The position numbers and the translations under genes are program-made. Below the pieces are notes generated by a model. The model was not told where the DNA came from and searched no databases. It saw nothing but the letters and a program-made list of their open reading frames with translations. Source: Herbaspirillum sp. ST 5-3 (GTDB lineage Bacteria > Pseudomonadota > Gammaproteobacteria > Burkholderiales > Burkholderiaceae_D). Taken from it: a stretch of 64,000 nt of DNA. How positions within the stretch are numbered: position 1 is the first letter of the stretch; each line of letters begins with the position of its first letter. Shown piece by piece: positions 36,901-43,881 of the stretch. The stretch is taken from assembly GCF_004804275.1 (NCBI RefSeq), contig NZ_STGI01000012.1, forward strand, positions 1 through 64,000. The letters are read 5' to 3'.

Positions 36901-37095
36901 GACGGGCACGGTTCCGAATTGCTCGGCACGCTGCCGCCGCTGAACGCGGCGACGCCGGTCGTGGTGTTCGCAGCCGAGGATGTCGATCAGCCAACCATCG
37001 ACAATGTGCATGCCGCACTGGTAAAGTCGCGCACCTCCAATGAACAACTGCTTGCCATCCTGCACGAACTGATTCGTCAGTCGCGCGGGGAATAA
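33931..37095 (+). CDS. Hybrid sensor histidine kinase with GAF, PAS and two receiver domains
   Basis: A 1054-residue cytoplasmic kinase. Order: a short EEIEEIEE repeat, GAF (about residues 30-160), three PAS domains with PAC (about 180-560), HisKA (phospho-His in FISTVSHELRTPLTSIRG), HATPase_c (GGTGLGLSIS), then two receiver domains each with the acidic pocket (LICEDDPDV and LHVEDDHDL). The ATG at 33931 follows AGGA by six bases; earlier in-frame starts lack support. A CheY-like gene starts 11 bases after its stop and an Hpt-REC-REC-GGDEF gene overlaps that one, suggesting a phosphorelay ending in c-di-GMP synthesis. No membrane segment is visible, so it senses a soluble cue or is recruited. 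Confidence 0.93.
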   Translation: MLEQHRPTDKTAHATAAPITGIEEIEEIEERFSRITRLTQRAFNASIAFVLLDDAGQRRFQSCQGLAADDLPYCLPFCESSAAAGAPGVIEDAAADPCFATNPLVTGPTQVRFYAGWALQNRAGKRIGTLGLFDRAPRRLDAGDVDALRDLAQWAESEMNNRALLRALTVAEESESRLHAVVDSVADGIITLDQFGKIESINPAAVRIFGYQPEEVIGQNIKVLMPTNYHHAHDGYLQNFRDTGKTRIIGQDREVTGRRKDGSLFAMELTVNEMWLGGRRGFAGIIRDITVRRDNERKLRESSALLQTVMSSTSSFVYGRDMHGRFLFANKEYKKVFGFVPGQLVGKSVEDVYPPDLARYNREKDQAVLQGGPGTRLEDEVQVNGDGPIFLVVRSPLINEKGEVYGVCGVGTDISQRKAAEEAMAALNRQLAETTGLQQAILNSANFSIIATDVHGTIRLFNIGAQRMLGYGPDELIGKDTPEVFHDPEEIIARAHLLSIETGRHVAPGFEALVALTRRGLADEHEWTYIRKDGSRLPVMLSVTAVRDEHQRITGFLGIAYDLTERKRAEHIKDEFISTVSHELRTPLTSIRGSLGLLTGGVAGDIPERARHLLQIANNNCERLVRLINDILDVEKIESGNMRFDIVPQPILPLIEQALDAMQDYAAQYQVSFDLQAQATDVQVAVDADRMVQVMINLLSNAAKFSPQGSHVQVRLTRLPNCMRLSVIDQGPGIAREFRERIFQKFAQADSSDSRQKGGTGLGLSISRAIVERHHGRIDFDVAPDGGTEFYVELPLIAGEGTYSAMPAGQGRVLICEDDPDVARLLGMMLAQAGLSSDIAYDAAHARRLLAEGSYEAMTLDLALPGEDGVALLRWMRKQESTRHLPVVVVSARAEEGRRRLTGGAIGIVDWIPKPIDQARLIAALQSVMHNSRSDAPAVLHVEDDHDLVKVVTALLHPDVAVRHARTLADARDHLAAECFKAILLDLQLPDGHGSELLGTLPPLNAATPVVVFAAEDVDQPTIDNVHAALVKSRTSNEQLLAILHELIRQSRGE

Positions 37096-37105
37096 AGGAC
37101 GATCA

Positions 37106-37504
37106 ATGCCGCGTGGATCGCTCAACCAGATTCTTTACGTCGAAGACGACCCGGACATCCGAGTCGTGGCCGGGATCGCGCTCGAACTCGTGGGCGGATT
37201 CAAGGTGACCGAATGCACGTCCGGCCGCGAAGCGCTGGACGCGGTGGCGGGCGGCCTGGTACCGGACCTGATCCTGCTGGACGTGATGATGCCGGACATG
37301 GACGGCCCGGCCACGCTGGCAAGACTGCGCGCGCTGCCGCCGGTGGCCGCCACCCCGGTCATCTTCATGACCGCCAAGGTGCAAGCCGGCGAAATCGCGC
37401 AATACCAATCGCTTGGCGCCATCGGCGTGGTCGCCAAGCCTTTCGATCCTATGCAACTGGCGCAGCAGGTACGGCGCCTGTGGGAGCAGGCCGATGCCGA
37501 ATAA
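37106..37504 (+). CDS. CheY-like single-domain response regulator
   Basis: A 132-residue stand-alone receiver. The acidic pocket is VEDDPDI, the phospho-Asp lies in LILLDVMMPDMDG, a Thr/Ser is in IFMTAKV, and Lys in AKPFDP. No output domain is present. It begins 11 bases after the hybrid kinase and overlaps the Hpt-REC-REC-GGDEF gene by 11 bases, so it probably shuttles phosphate between the two. Confidence 0.94.
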   Translation: MPRGSLNQILYVEDDPDIRVVAGIALELVGGFKVTECTSGREALDAVAGGLVPDLILLDVMMPDMDGPATLARLRALPPVAATPVIFMTAKVQAGEIAQYQSLGAIGVVAKPFDPMQLAQQVRRLWEQADAE

Positions 37505-39149
37505 GGACGACCCCGAACTGAGCGAAGCGCTGCGCGCCATCGAGCAGGCCTACAGCGCGCGGCTGCCGGAGCGCTTGCGCGAGCTCGGCGACTGTCTCCA
37601 GCATTGCCTGGAGGAGCCGGGCGACAGCAGCCATGTGCAGCAATTGCTGGTGAAGCTGCACAGCCTGGCCGGGTCGGCGGGCACCTTCGGTTTTTCCGAA
37701 ATGGGCCTGCGCGCGACGGAACTGGAGCTGCTGCTGGGCAGCTTCATCGCCGGCACCGCGCCCGGCGGCAAGGATTTTGTGCCGGTCGCCGTGCGTTTGA
37801 AGGAATTGCTGCGCTGGGCCGCCGCCAATCCGAAGGGAGACAGACCGGTGCGCTTGTTGCCGCACGCGCCTGCCGCGCCGCACCCGGACAGCAAGGACAG
37901 CGAGGACAGGCTGATCTACCTGGTGCATGACAACGCCGAACTCGCACGCGATATCGCCGGCCAGCTGCGGGCCTTCGGCTATCCGGTGACCATCATCAGC
38001 GATCTATCCAGCCTGGAAGCGGCGATCGCGCAACGCGTGCCGGCCGCGGTCGTGATGGACCTCGGCTTTCCCGCCGGGATCCTGGCCGGCGCGGCGGAGG
38101 CCGCGCGCATCCGCCAGCGCGGCGAACGGCATTTTTCGTTGATCTTCATTTCCACCCGCAGCAACTTCGCGGCGCGGCTGGCGACGGTGCGCGCCGGCGC
38201 CGACGGTTATTTCGCCAAGCCGCTCGACATCGTGGCGCTGATCGACAGGCTGGATCGCCTTCTGGCACGCGATGAATCGCGGCCTTACCGGGTACTGGTC
38301 ATCGACGAAGATCCGGAAACGGCCAACTACCATGCCACCATCCTGCGCGGCGCGGGCATGGAAACGCGGGTACTGGAAAGAGCGGACGAAACCCTGCACG
38401 CGCTCGGTGAATATCGTCCGGAACTGATCCTGATGGATTTGTACATGTCGACTTGCAGCGGCATCGAACTGGCGAAACTGATCCGGCAGGACAACATGTA
38501 TCTCGACGTGCCGATCGTGTTCCTGTCGAGCGAGGCGGACGTCGACAAGCAGCTCCATGCGATTGAATCCGGCGCGGACGATTTCCTGACCAAGCCGATC
38601 AAGCCGGTCCATCTGGTGTCCGCATTGTCGAGCCGCGCGCAGCGCTATCGCGAGCTGCGCGGCCTGATCATGCGCGACAGCCTGACCGGCCTGCTCAACC
38701 ATTCCGCGCTGAAGGAACACCTGATGCGCGAGGTAGCGCGCGCACGGCGCAGCGGCGCCCCGCTGACGCTGGCCATGCTCGACCTGGATCATTTCAAGCG
38801 CGTCAACGACACCTACGGCCATCCGGTCGGGGACCAGGTGATCCGCGCGGTGTCCCGCCTGTTGCAGCAACGCCTGCGGCGCGGCGACATCATCGGCCGT
38901 TACGGCGGCGAAGAGTTCGCGCTGATCATGCCCACCACGCCGGCTTCCACGGCAGCGGTGGTGGTGGACCAGATTCGCGCATCGTTTTCGCATATCCGTC
39001 ACCACTCGGAACTGGAAGATTTCACCACGACCTTCTCGGCCGGCGTGGCGGAGCTGAAGGGCGACGAGGATGCCGACGCCTTGCTGTGCAATGCCGACGC
39101 GGCGCTCTACCGCGCCAAAAACAACGGACGCAATCGCGTGGCGAGCTGA
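37494..39149 (+). CDS. Hpt-REC-REC-GGDEF diguanylate cyclase
   Basis: A 551-residue cytoplasmic signalling protein. An N-terminal Hpt domain (KLHSLAGSAGTFGFSEMG, phospho-His) is followed by two receivers (DRLIYLVHDN with DL at the phospho-site, and LVIDEDPETANYH with LMDLYMSTCSG) and a GGDEF domain (GRYGGEEFAL), with the RRGD I-site five residues upstream of GGEEF. The ATG at 37494 overlaps the CheY-like gene. The arrangement allows phosphate from the hybrid kinase to be received at Hpt or REC and to control c-di-GMP synthesis. The first receiver has a divergent acidic pocket and may be non-phosphorylatable. Confidence 0.93.
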   Translation: MPNKDDPELSEALRAIEQAYSARLPERLRELGDCLQHCLEEPGDSSHVQQLLVKLHSLAGSAGTFGFSEMGLRATELELLLGSFIAGTAPGGKDFVPVAVRLKELLRWAAANPKGDRPVRLLPHAPAAPHPDSKDSEDRLIYLVHDNAELARDIAGQLRAFGYPVTIISDLSSLEAAIAQRVPAAVVMDLGFPAGILAGAAEAARIRQRGERHFSLIFISTRSNFAARLATVRAGADGYFAKPLDIVALIDRLDRLLARDESRPYRVLVIDEDPETANYHATILRGAGMETRVLERADETLHALGEYRPELILMDLYMSTCSGIELAKLIRQDNMYLDVPIVFLSSEADVDKQLHAIESGADDFLTKPIKPVHLVSALSSRAQRYRELRGLIMRDSLTGLLNHSALKEHLMREVARARRSGAPLTLAMLDLDHFKRVNDTYGHPVGDQVIRAVSRLLQQRLRRGDIIGRYGGEEFALIMPTTPASTAAVVVDQIRASFSHIRHHSELEDFTTTFSAGVAELKGDEDADALLCNADAALYRAKNNGRNRVAS

Positions 39150-39159
39150 GCGGAAAATC

Positions 39160-39187
39160 CGGCCCCGTGTCAGTGATGCAGGGGCCG
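39160..39187. terminator. Convergent hairpin
   Basis: CGGCCCC pairs with GGGGCCG around a 14-base loop. It lies at the convergent ends of the GGDEF gene and the MshEN-like gene, overlapping the latter's last codons. No T-run follows on either strand, so termination is tentative. Confidence 0.35.
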
Positions 39188-39895
39188 CAGCACAATGGTG
39201 GTGCCGGTGAGGTCGATGTCACGGATGTGGATGCTGCCGAAACTCGCCCCCGATGTGCCGCGGATGCGGATGTTCTCGAAATTGATTTCACCGATCGAGC
39301 TCGGCAGGCTCAGCATGATCGCGCCATCCTGAGTGATCGTCGCGGCGGCATTGGCCGGGTCGTAGACGACATCCTTGATCGTGGTGTCGGCCTGCAGAAA
39401 GCCGAGCAGGGGATTGAGCATCACCGCCATGTCGCCCAGCACCCGGATGCCGTTGTCGCGCGTCCCGCGCCTGGTCGCATGTTCGATCAGCTGGTCCGTC
39501 AGTCCTTGCGCCGAGACGCGGTCGAGGTCGTCTTCCGTCATCGGACGCAAGCCGGTGTGCGTGTCGTGCACCGAGGCGCTTGCCGTCACCCGGACCGGCG
39601 GCACCGGGTCCATCGCATAGGCCCGCAGCGGCCCCATCAGGACTGCCGCGATGGCGGCCGCCAGGCGCAGGTTGCGCTGCTTGCGCAGCACGTCCTGCAC
39701 ATGCCGGTGCGTCACCAGGTTCCATTCGGCGACGATGTCGCCGAGGCGCTGGCCGGTCTTGCGCTGATGCTCGATCGCCCTCGCCAGTTGTTCTTCGGAG
39801 ATCAGGCCATGCTTGAGCAGCAGTTGGCCCAGCAGCGACTTCTCGCGGTGTTGTTGCAACCATGCCATCGCATCGGCCCTTTCTTCAGAGTTCAT
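39170..39895 (-). CDS. MshEN-domain membrane protein with exported C-terminal domain
   Basis: A 241-residue protein. Residues about 17-73 hold two tandem c-di-GMP-binding MshEN motifs: LLGQLLLKHGLISEEQLA and then RLGDIVAEWNLVTHRHVQ, each with the L-x3-L-x2-Q ending and a five-residue RKTGQ spacer. A single hydrophobic segment follows (about 78-95, LAAAIAAVLMGPLRAYA), so the C-terminal half should lie outside. That half resembles no domain I know; it has Asp/Thr-rich beta-like repeats. It overlaps the upstream hydrolase stop by one base (TGATG). MshEN is usually at the N-terminus of PilB/GspE ATPases, but here no ATPase follows. Confidence 0.75.
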   Translation of the reverse strand: MNSEERADAMAWLQQHREKSLLGQLLLKHGLISEEQLARAIEHQRKTGQRLGDIVAEWNLVTHRHVQDVLRKQRNLRLAAAIAAVLMGPLRAYAMDPVPPVRVTASASVHDTHTGLRPMTEDDLDRVSAQGLTDQLIEHATRRGTRDNGIRVLGDMAVMLNPLLGFLQADTTIKDVVYDPANAAATITQDGAIMLSLPSSIGEINFENIRIRGTSGASFGSIHIRDIDLTGTTIVLRPLHH

Positions 39896-40830
39896 CACTG
39901 ATTACCCGCCAGGGACGCGCGGAACCGCAGGTAATCCTGCCCGCTTTGCTGCGGCTTTTCCAGCATCGGCATGTGGCCCGTTCCGGGCATGACGATCACT
40001 TCGGAATGCGGCAGCAAGGTGTGCATGACTTCGGCGGTGCCGGGATGAATCACGCGATCCTCGGCGCCCCACACGACCAGCGAGGGAATGCGGAGCCCCT
40101 TGATCTGCTGCTCGACGGAAGTGCCTGCGATCTGCTGGAAGATGCGCTCCTCCAGGTCGGCGTTGCGGATGCGTTCCTGCGCCAGCACGTTGAGGAACGG
40201 TCGCGGCACGAAGGGCGGATCGCTCATCGCGAAGCTGAACAGGTCGGCGAATTGGTCTTCATTGCGCACGATCAGCCGGTTGCGTCCGCCGCCCAGAATG
40301 GTTTCAGCGAGTTCGCTTTTCGGGCCGCTCCAGACGCCGGCCGCGTCGATCAGCCAGAGGCTGGCGACTTCGTCCGGATGCAGCGCGGCATAGGCCAGCG
40401 CAATCTGTCCGCCCATCGAATTGCCGCCGAGATGCAGCCTTGGCACGCCCAGCGCCCGTGCCAGTTCGCGCAGGTTCGCCACCTGCGCAGCCGGCGTGTA
40501 ATCGGCCTGCGGCGGATGCGCCGATTCGCCGAAGCCGATATGATCGGGAATGATGACGCGGTAATGCGGCGTTAGCGCGCGTGCGACGCGCACGAAGTTG
40601 TCCTTGTTGCCGCCGAAGCCGTGCAGCAGCATCAGCGGTTCGCCTTGTCCACCTTCCAGATAGACATAATGCAGGCCGTGCGGCAGATCGATTTCCTTGC
40701 GCTCCAGTCCGGCGCGCTCGCGCTCGGCATTGAGCGCAAGCTGCGCAGTCCGCTGGAACATGCCGGCGCAGCCGGCCAGGTTGAACAGCAGGACGAGAAG
40801 CAGAAGATGCCATCGCAAACGGAAGATCAT
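39895..40830 (-). CDS. Lipoprotein alpha/beta hydrolase (esterase/lipase)
   Basis: A 311-residue alpha/beta hydrolase with a lipobox, LAGC, in the N-terminal hydrophobic segment, so it is probably lipid-anchored. The oxyanion region is LHGFGGNKDNF, the nucleophile elbow GNSMGG, the acid in WGAEDRV and the His in GTGHMPML. These support a working Ser hydrolase. The ATG at 40830 is preferred over a GTG two codons earlier. It is co-transcribed with the MshEN-type gene (one-base overlap). The substrate is unknown. Confidence 0.88.
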   Translation of the reverse strand: MIFRLRWHLLLLVLLFNLAGCAGMFQRTAQLALNAERERAGLERKEIDLPHGLHYVYLEGGQGEPLMLLHGFGGNKDNFVRVARALTPHYRVIIPDHIGFGESAHPPQADYTPAAQVANLRELARALGVPRLHLGGNSMGGQIALAYAALHPDEVASLWLIDAAGVWSGPKSELAETILGGGRNRLIVRNEDQFADLFSFAMSDPPFVPRPFLNVLAQERIRNADLEERIFQQIAGTSVEQQIKGLRIPSLVVWGAEDRVIHPGTAEVMHTLLPHSEVIVMPGTGHMPMLEKPQQSGQDYLRFRASLAGNQ

Positions 40831-41040
40831 GAACACGCTTTCAACGACTGGATAGGCTGAAGGACAGGACCGGAAACCGCTTGCGCGATATCCGGCACAT
40901 CATGATGAAAATGGTAAGCGGCCGCAAGGCGGGCGGCGGACTCTTTCAGCTGACGTGCGAAGCCAAATCCTTGGCCGGACAAGCCAATGGCGTAGGCGAA
41001 ACGGCATGTTTCGCAAGATCGTTCCTGCGGGAAAAGGATA

Positions 41041-41065
41041 GTCGGGCCGCACGAGCGTGCCCGAC
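41041..41065 (-). terminator. Intrinsic terminator for the small hypothetical gene
   Basis: GTCGGGC pairs with GCCCGAC around an 11-base loop. Read on the minus strand it is followed by TATCCTTTTCC, a short T-tract. It lies 23 bases past the stop at 41088. Confidence 0.55.
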
Positions 41066-41087
41066 CGGCCTTCCGATAGCGCCAAGC

Positions 41088-41477
41088 TCACCCCGCCGCG
41101 ACGCGGTAGGCGGGATATTCCGTGCATTGCACCGGCTGCTCCTCCTTGACGGCGCGTCGCGCGCTGGCAAGATGCAAGCGACGCGGCTGATAGACCGCGA
41201 CCGCCTCATGCATCGCGGAAATGACGGCAATCGCCTGCGACACCTGCGTGTCGCTGAGCGAAAGCACCTCGGTCTTTACTTCACGCGGAATGTTCTTCGC
41301 CGGATAGCGCGGAATGTTTCCGACCAGGCGGTCGAAATCGGCCGCCACTTCCGATGGCAGATCCTTCGGCTTGAGCTTGACCAGTTTGTTGTATGCGGTG
41401 ACCAGGCGATCGCGCTGCTCGTTGCTACCTGCGAGCGCCTTTACCGCGCATTGAAGTTGTTGCCAGGCATAGGACAT
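41088..41477 (-). CDS. Conserved hypothetical protein
   Basis: A 129-residue soluble, mixed-charge protein with a helical N-terminal half (YAWQQLQCAVKALAGSNEQRDRLVTAYNKLVKL). No known domain or signal peptide is visible. The ATG at 41477 has a strong GGAGGAGAC ribosome site nine bases upstream; longer open frame upstream lacks support. It is isolated and followed by a terminator. A role in stress or division is possible but not shown. Confidence 0.7.
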   Translation of the reverse strand: MSYAWQQLQCAVKALAGSNEQRDRLVTAYNKLVKLKPKDLPSEVAADFDRLVGNIPRYPAKNIPREVKTEVLSLSDTQVSQAIAVISAMHEAVAVYQPRRLHLASARRAVKEEQPVQCTEYPAYRVAAG

Positions 41478-41709
41478 GGTTGTCTCCTCCTTCCCAGGAA
41501 TGGTCCGGTCCGTCGGCGGCGCGAAATCCTGCCCGACCGAATCCTTTTTTGTGCACCTCGTTTGACAAAAAATCCACACCGCTTGCCACCTCCCTTGGTC
41601 GTCCCGCGGGCAAGCGCGTTGATTTTTTGTTATCGCATCATAGGATGACAAACCCGCTCCGCAATCGTCCAAAGGGATGAGTTCATGCTGCACTGAACAA
41701 CGAGGAGGG

Positions 41710-41733
41710 CGGTTTCCGCATGAGCGGAAACCG
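41710..41733. terminator. Hairpin past the acyl-CoA synthetase gene
   Basis: CGGTTTCCGC pairs with GCGGAAACCG around ATGA. It lies 21 bases downstream of the acyl-CoA synthetase stop on the minus strand. There is no T-run, so a Rho-assisted end or mRNA-stabilising role is possible. Confidence 0.5.
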
Positions 41734-41753
41734 GTCGCGGATGGCGCGTGTGC

Positions 41754-43391
41754 TTACTTGAGCGCGTCGACTGACTTGACTTGCTGGCGCAAGGCGAATT
41801 TCTGGATCTTGCCGGTGGAGGTCTTCGGCACTTCGGCGAAGATCACGGTGCGCGGCACCTTGAATCCCGCCAAGTGCTGCTTGCAGTGCGCGATGATGTC
41901 GTCGGCCGACACTTGCGCGCCCGGTTTGAGTTCGATGAAGGCGCAGGGCGTTTCGCCCCACTTCGGATCCGGCTTGGCCACCACGGCGGCGGCAACGATC
42001 GCCGGATGGCGGTACAGCACATCTTCGACTTCGATGCTGGAAATGTTTTCGCCGCCGGAAATGATGATGTCCTTGCTGCGGTCCTTGATCTTCACGTAGC
42101 CGTCGGGGTTGAGCACCGCCAAGTCGCCGGTATGGAACCAGCCGCCGGCGAAGGCTTCCTCGGTGGCTTTTTCATTCTTCAGGTAACCCTTCATGGTGAT
42201 ATTGCCGCGGAACATGATCTCGCCCATGGTTTCGCCATCCGCCGGCACCGGCTGCATGGTTTCCGGATTCATCACCGTCACCGCCTGCTGCAGATGGTAG
42301 CGCACGCCCTGTCGCGCATTCAGCCGCGCGCGTTCGCCGATGTCGAGCGCATCCCAGGCTTCATGCTTGACGCACACGGCCGCCGGGCCGTACACCTCGG
42401 TCAGGCCGTACACGTGGGTGATGTCGAAGCCGAGCTTTTCCATGCCTTCGATCATGGCGGCAGGCGGCGCAGCGCCGGCGACCATTGCGTTGACCCGGTG
42501 CTGGATGCCGGCCTTCATTTCCTCCGGCGCATTGATCAGCAGGCTGTGCACGATAGGTGCGCCGCAGTAATGCGACACCTTGTGCTCCTTGATGGCGCTG
42601 AAGATCGCTTGCGCGTCGACCTTGCGCAGGCAGACGTTGATGCCGGCGCGCGCGGCAATGGTCCAGGGAAAGCACCAGCCGTTGCAGTGGAACATGGGCA
42701 GCGTCCAGAGGTAGACCGCATGCTTGGGCAGATCCCATTCGAGGATGTTGGAGATGCTGTTGAGGAAGGCGCCGCGATGGTGATAGACCACGCCCTTCGG
42801 ATTGCCGGTGGTGCCCGAGGTGTAGTTCAGGCAGATCGCCTGCCATTCATCGGCCGGCAGTTGCCACGCATAACCGGGATCGCCGGCGGCGACGAAGTCT
42901 TCATACTCGATGCTGCCGATGCGTTCGCCCGGGCCGGTGTATTCGGAATCGTCGGCATCGATGACCAGCGGCTTGCGGCTCGACAGTGCGAGCGCGGCTT
43001 TCATCACGAACGCGAATTCGCGGTCGACGATCACGGCTTTCGCCTCGCCATGGTCGAGCATGAAGGCGATCGATTCGGCGTCGAGACGGGTATTGAGCGT
43101 ATTGAGTACGGCGCCGGTCATCGGCACGCCGAAGTGCGCTTCCACCATCGCCGGAATATTGGGCAGCATGGCGGCAACGGTATCGCCCAGGCCGATGCCG
43201 CGCGCGGCGAGCGCCGATGCCAGCTGCCGGCAGCGGCGATAGGTCTGGCCCCAGGTGCGGCGGATGCCGCCATGAATGACGGCAAGCCGTTCCGGGTAAA
43301 TGTCGGCCGCGCGCTCGATGAAGTTCAGCGGCGAAACCGGGGTGTAATTGGCGGGATTGCGGTCGAGGCCGACCTCGTACATATTCGGCAT
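41754..43391 (-). CDS. Acyl-CoA synthetase (AMP-forming)
   Basis: A 545-residue ANL-superfamily ligase that activates a carboxylic acid to its CoA thioester. The P-loop is LNYTSGTTGNPKGVVYHH, and later motifs YGLTEVYGPA, GWFHTGDLAVLNPDGYVKIKDR and SGGENISSIEVEDVLYRHP are intact. Catalytic Lys is in KTSTGKIQKF. Length and the N-terminal region (NPANYTPVSPLNFIERAADIYPERLAVI) resemble the fatty-acid/3-methylthiopropionyl-CoA ligase group. The substrate is probably a short or medium-chain acid. It stands alone. Confidence 0.92.
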   Translation of the reverse strand: MPNMYEVGLDRNPANYTPVSPLNFIERAADIYPERLAVIHGGIRRTWGQTYRRCRQLASALAARGIGLGDTVAAMLPNIPAMVEAHFGVPMTGAVLNTLNTRLDAESIAFMLDHGEAKAVIVDREFAFVMKAALALSSRKPLVIDADDSEYTGPGERIGSIEYEDFVAAGDPGYAWQLPADEWQAICLNYTSGTTGNPKGVVYHHRGAFLNSISNILEWDLPKHAVYLWTLPMFHCNGWCFPWTIAARAGINVCLRKVDAQAIFSAIKEHKVSHYCGAPIVHSLLINAPEEMKAGIQHRVNAMVAGAAPPAAMIEGMEKLGFDITHVYGLTEVYGPAAVCVKHEAWDALDIGERARLNARQGVRYHLQQAVTVMNPETMQPVPADGETMGEIMFRGNITMKGYLKNEKATEEAFAGGWFHTGDLAVLNPDGYVKIKDRSKDIIISGGENISSIEVEDVLYRHPAIVAAAVVAKPDPKWGETPCAFIELKPGAQVSADDIIAHCKQHLAGFKVPRTVIFAEVPKTSTGKIQKFALRQQVKSVDALK

Positions 43392-43566
43392 AGTGTTCTC
43401 CGTGCGTGAAGCGTTAAACGAGCACGTACTCTAGCCGAAACAGCGCCTCGCGCAGTCATGCCGCCGACAATCCCTTGCATCCTGCTTGCGGATGATCAAA
43501 GCCCTCTGAAAAAATGGGGATCGTCCGGCACCGCTGCTGCTAGCCCGGATATTTCATCCGAACGCC

Positions 43567-43754
43567 ATGGATGTCCACGGAATACACGGAAAGCACGGAA
43601 TAAATCCTTGGAATGTGTGCTTGTTGCGGGCACGCCGAATGTCTTTTGGGTCGTTTGTGGACAAGAGTTTCGGCTCTATGGCAGGGGAATTATGGATGTC
43701 CACAAAAGCCAAAAAAAAGCATGGTTGTTTTCCGTGTTTTCCGTGGACATCCAT
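43567..43754. repeat. MITE-like element with long terminal inverted repeats
   Basis: The left arm begins ATGGATGTCCACGGAA and continues with ACACGGAAA-type units. The right arm ends with the inverse, TTCCGTGGACATCCAT. The arms match over about 26 bases with one or two changes. A third partial copy, ATGGATGTCCAC, lies inside at 43692. The element is about 188 bases, has no transposase, and is AT-rich relative to the flanks. This looks like a miniature or REP-type mobile repeat; the family cannot be named. Confidence 0.6.
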
Positions 43755-43805
43755 AGACGCCACGAGCAATCAAAGAATGAATTTCTGTTTATAACCAAGC
43801 AGTAA

Positions 43806-43811
43806 TATAAT
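43806..43811 (+). promoter_or_regulatory. -10 element candidate of chemoreceptor gene
   Basis: A consensus TATAAT 70 bases before the chemoreceptor start, with only a weak TTTCTG upstream as -35. It lies just outside the inverted-repeat element. Confidence 0.4.
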
Positions 43812-43881
43812 CATCTGCAGCCGTCGGCTTTGGGAGACAGCACTCCGGGGAAAATCGTTATCAACGAGGCAAGCAACACCC

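Larger units (their letters stand above)
43392..43881. other. Intergenic region with inverted-repeat element
   Basis: 490 bases without a credible gene. It contains the 188-base inverted-repeat element (43567-43754) and, after it, a TATAAT at 43806-43811 that may be the promoter of the chemoreceptor gene. Small open frames here are products of the repeat. Confidence 0.5.

Noticed and set aside
33751-37125. 1124-codon open frame antisense to the hybrid kinase
   Set aside because: High GC removes stop codons from the antisense frame. The translation is low-complexity, His/Arg/Gln-rich and has no domain, while the plus strand encodes intact kinase motifs.
40881-41648. 255-codon plus-strand frame
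   Set aside because: It lies opposite the well-started hypothetical gene at 41088-41477 and the terminator; it has no motif.
43458-43805. Small plus- and minus-strand frames beginning MDVHG
   Set aside because: Their similar starts come from the inverted arms of the repeat element, so they are by-products of the repeat.
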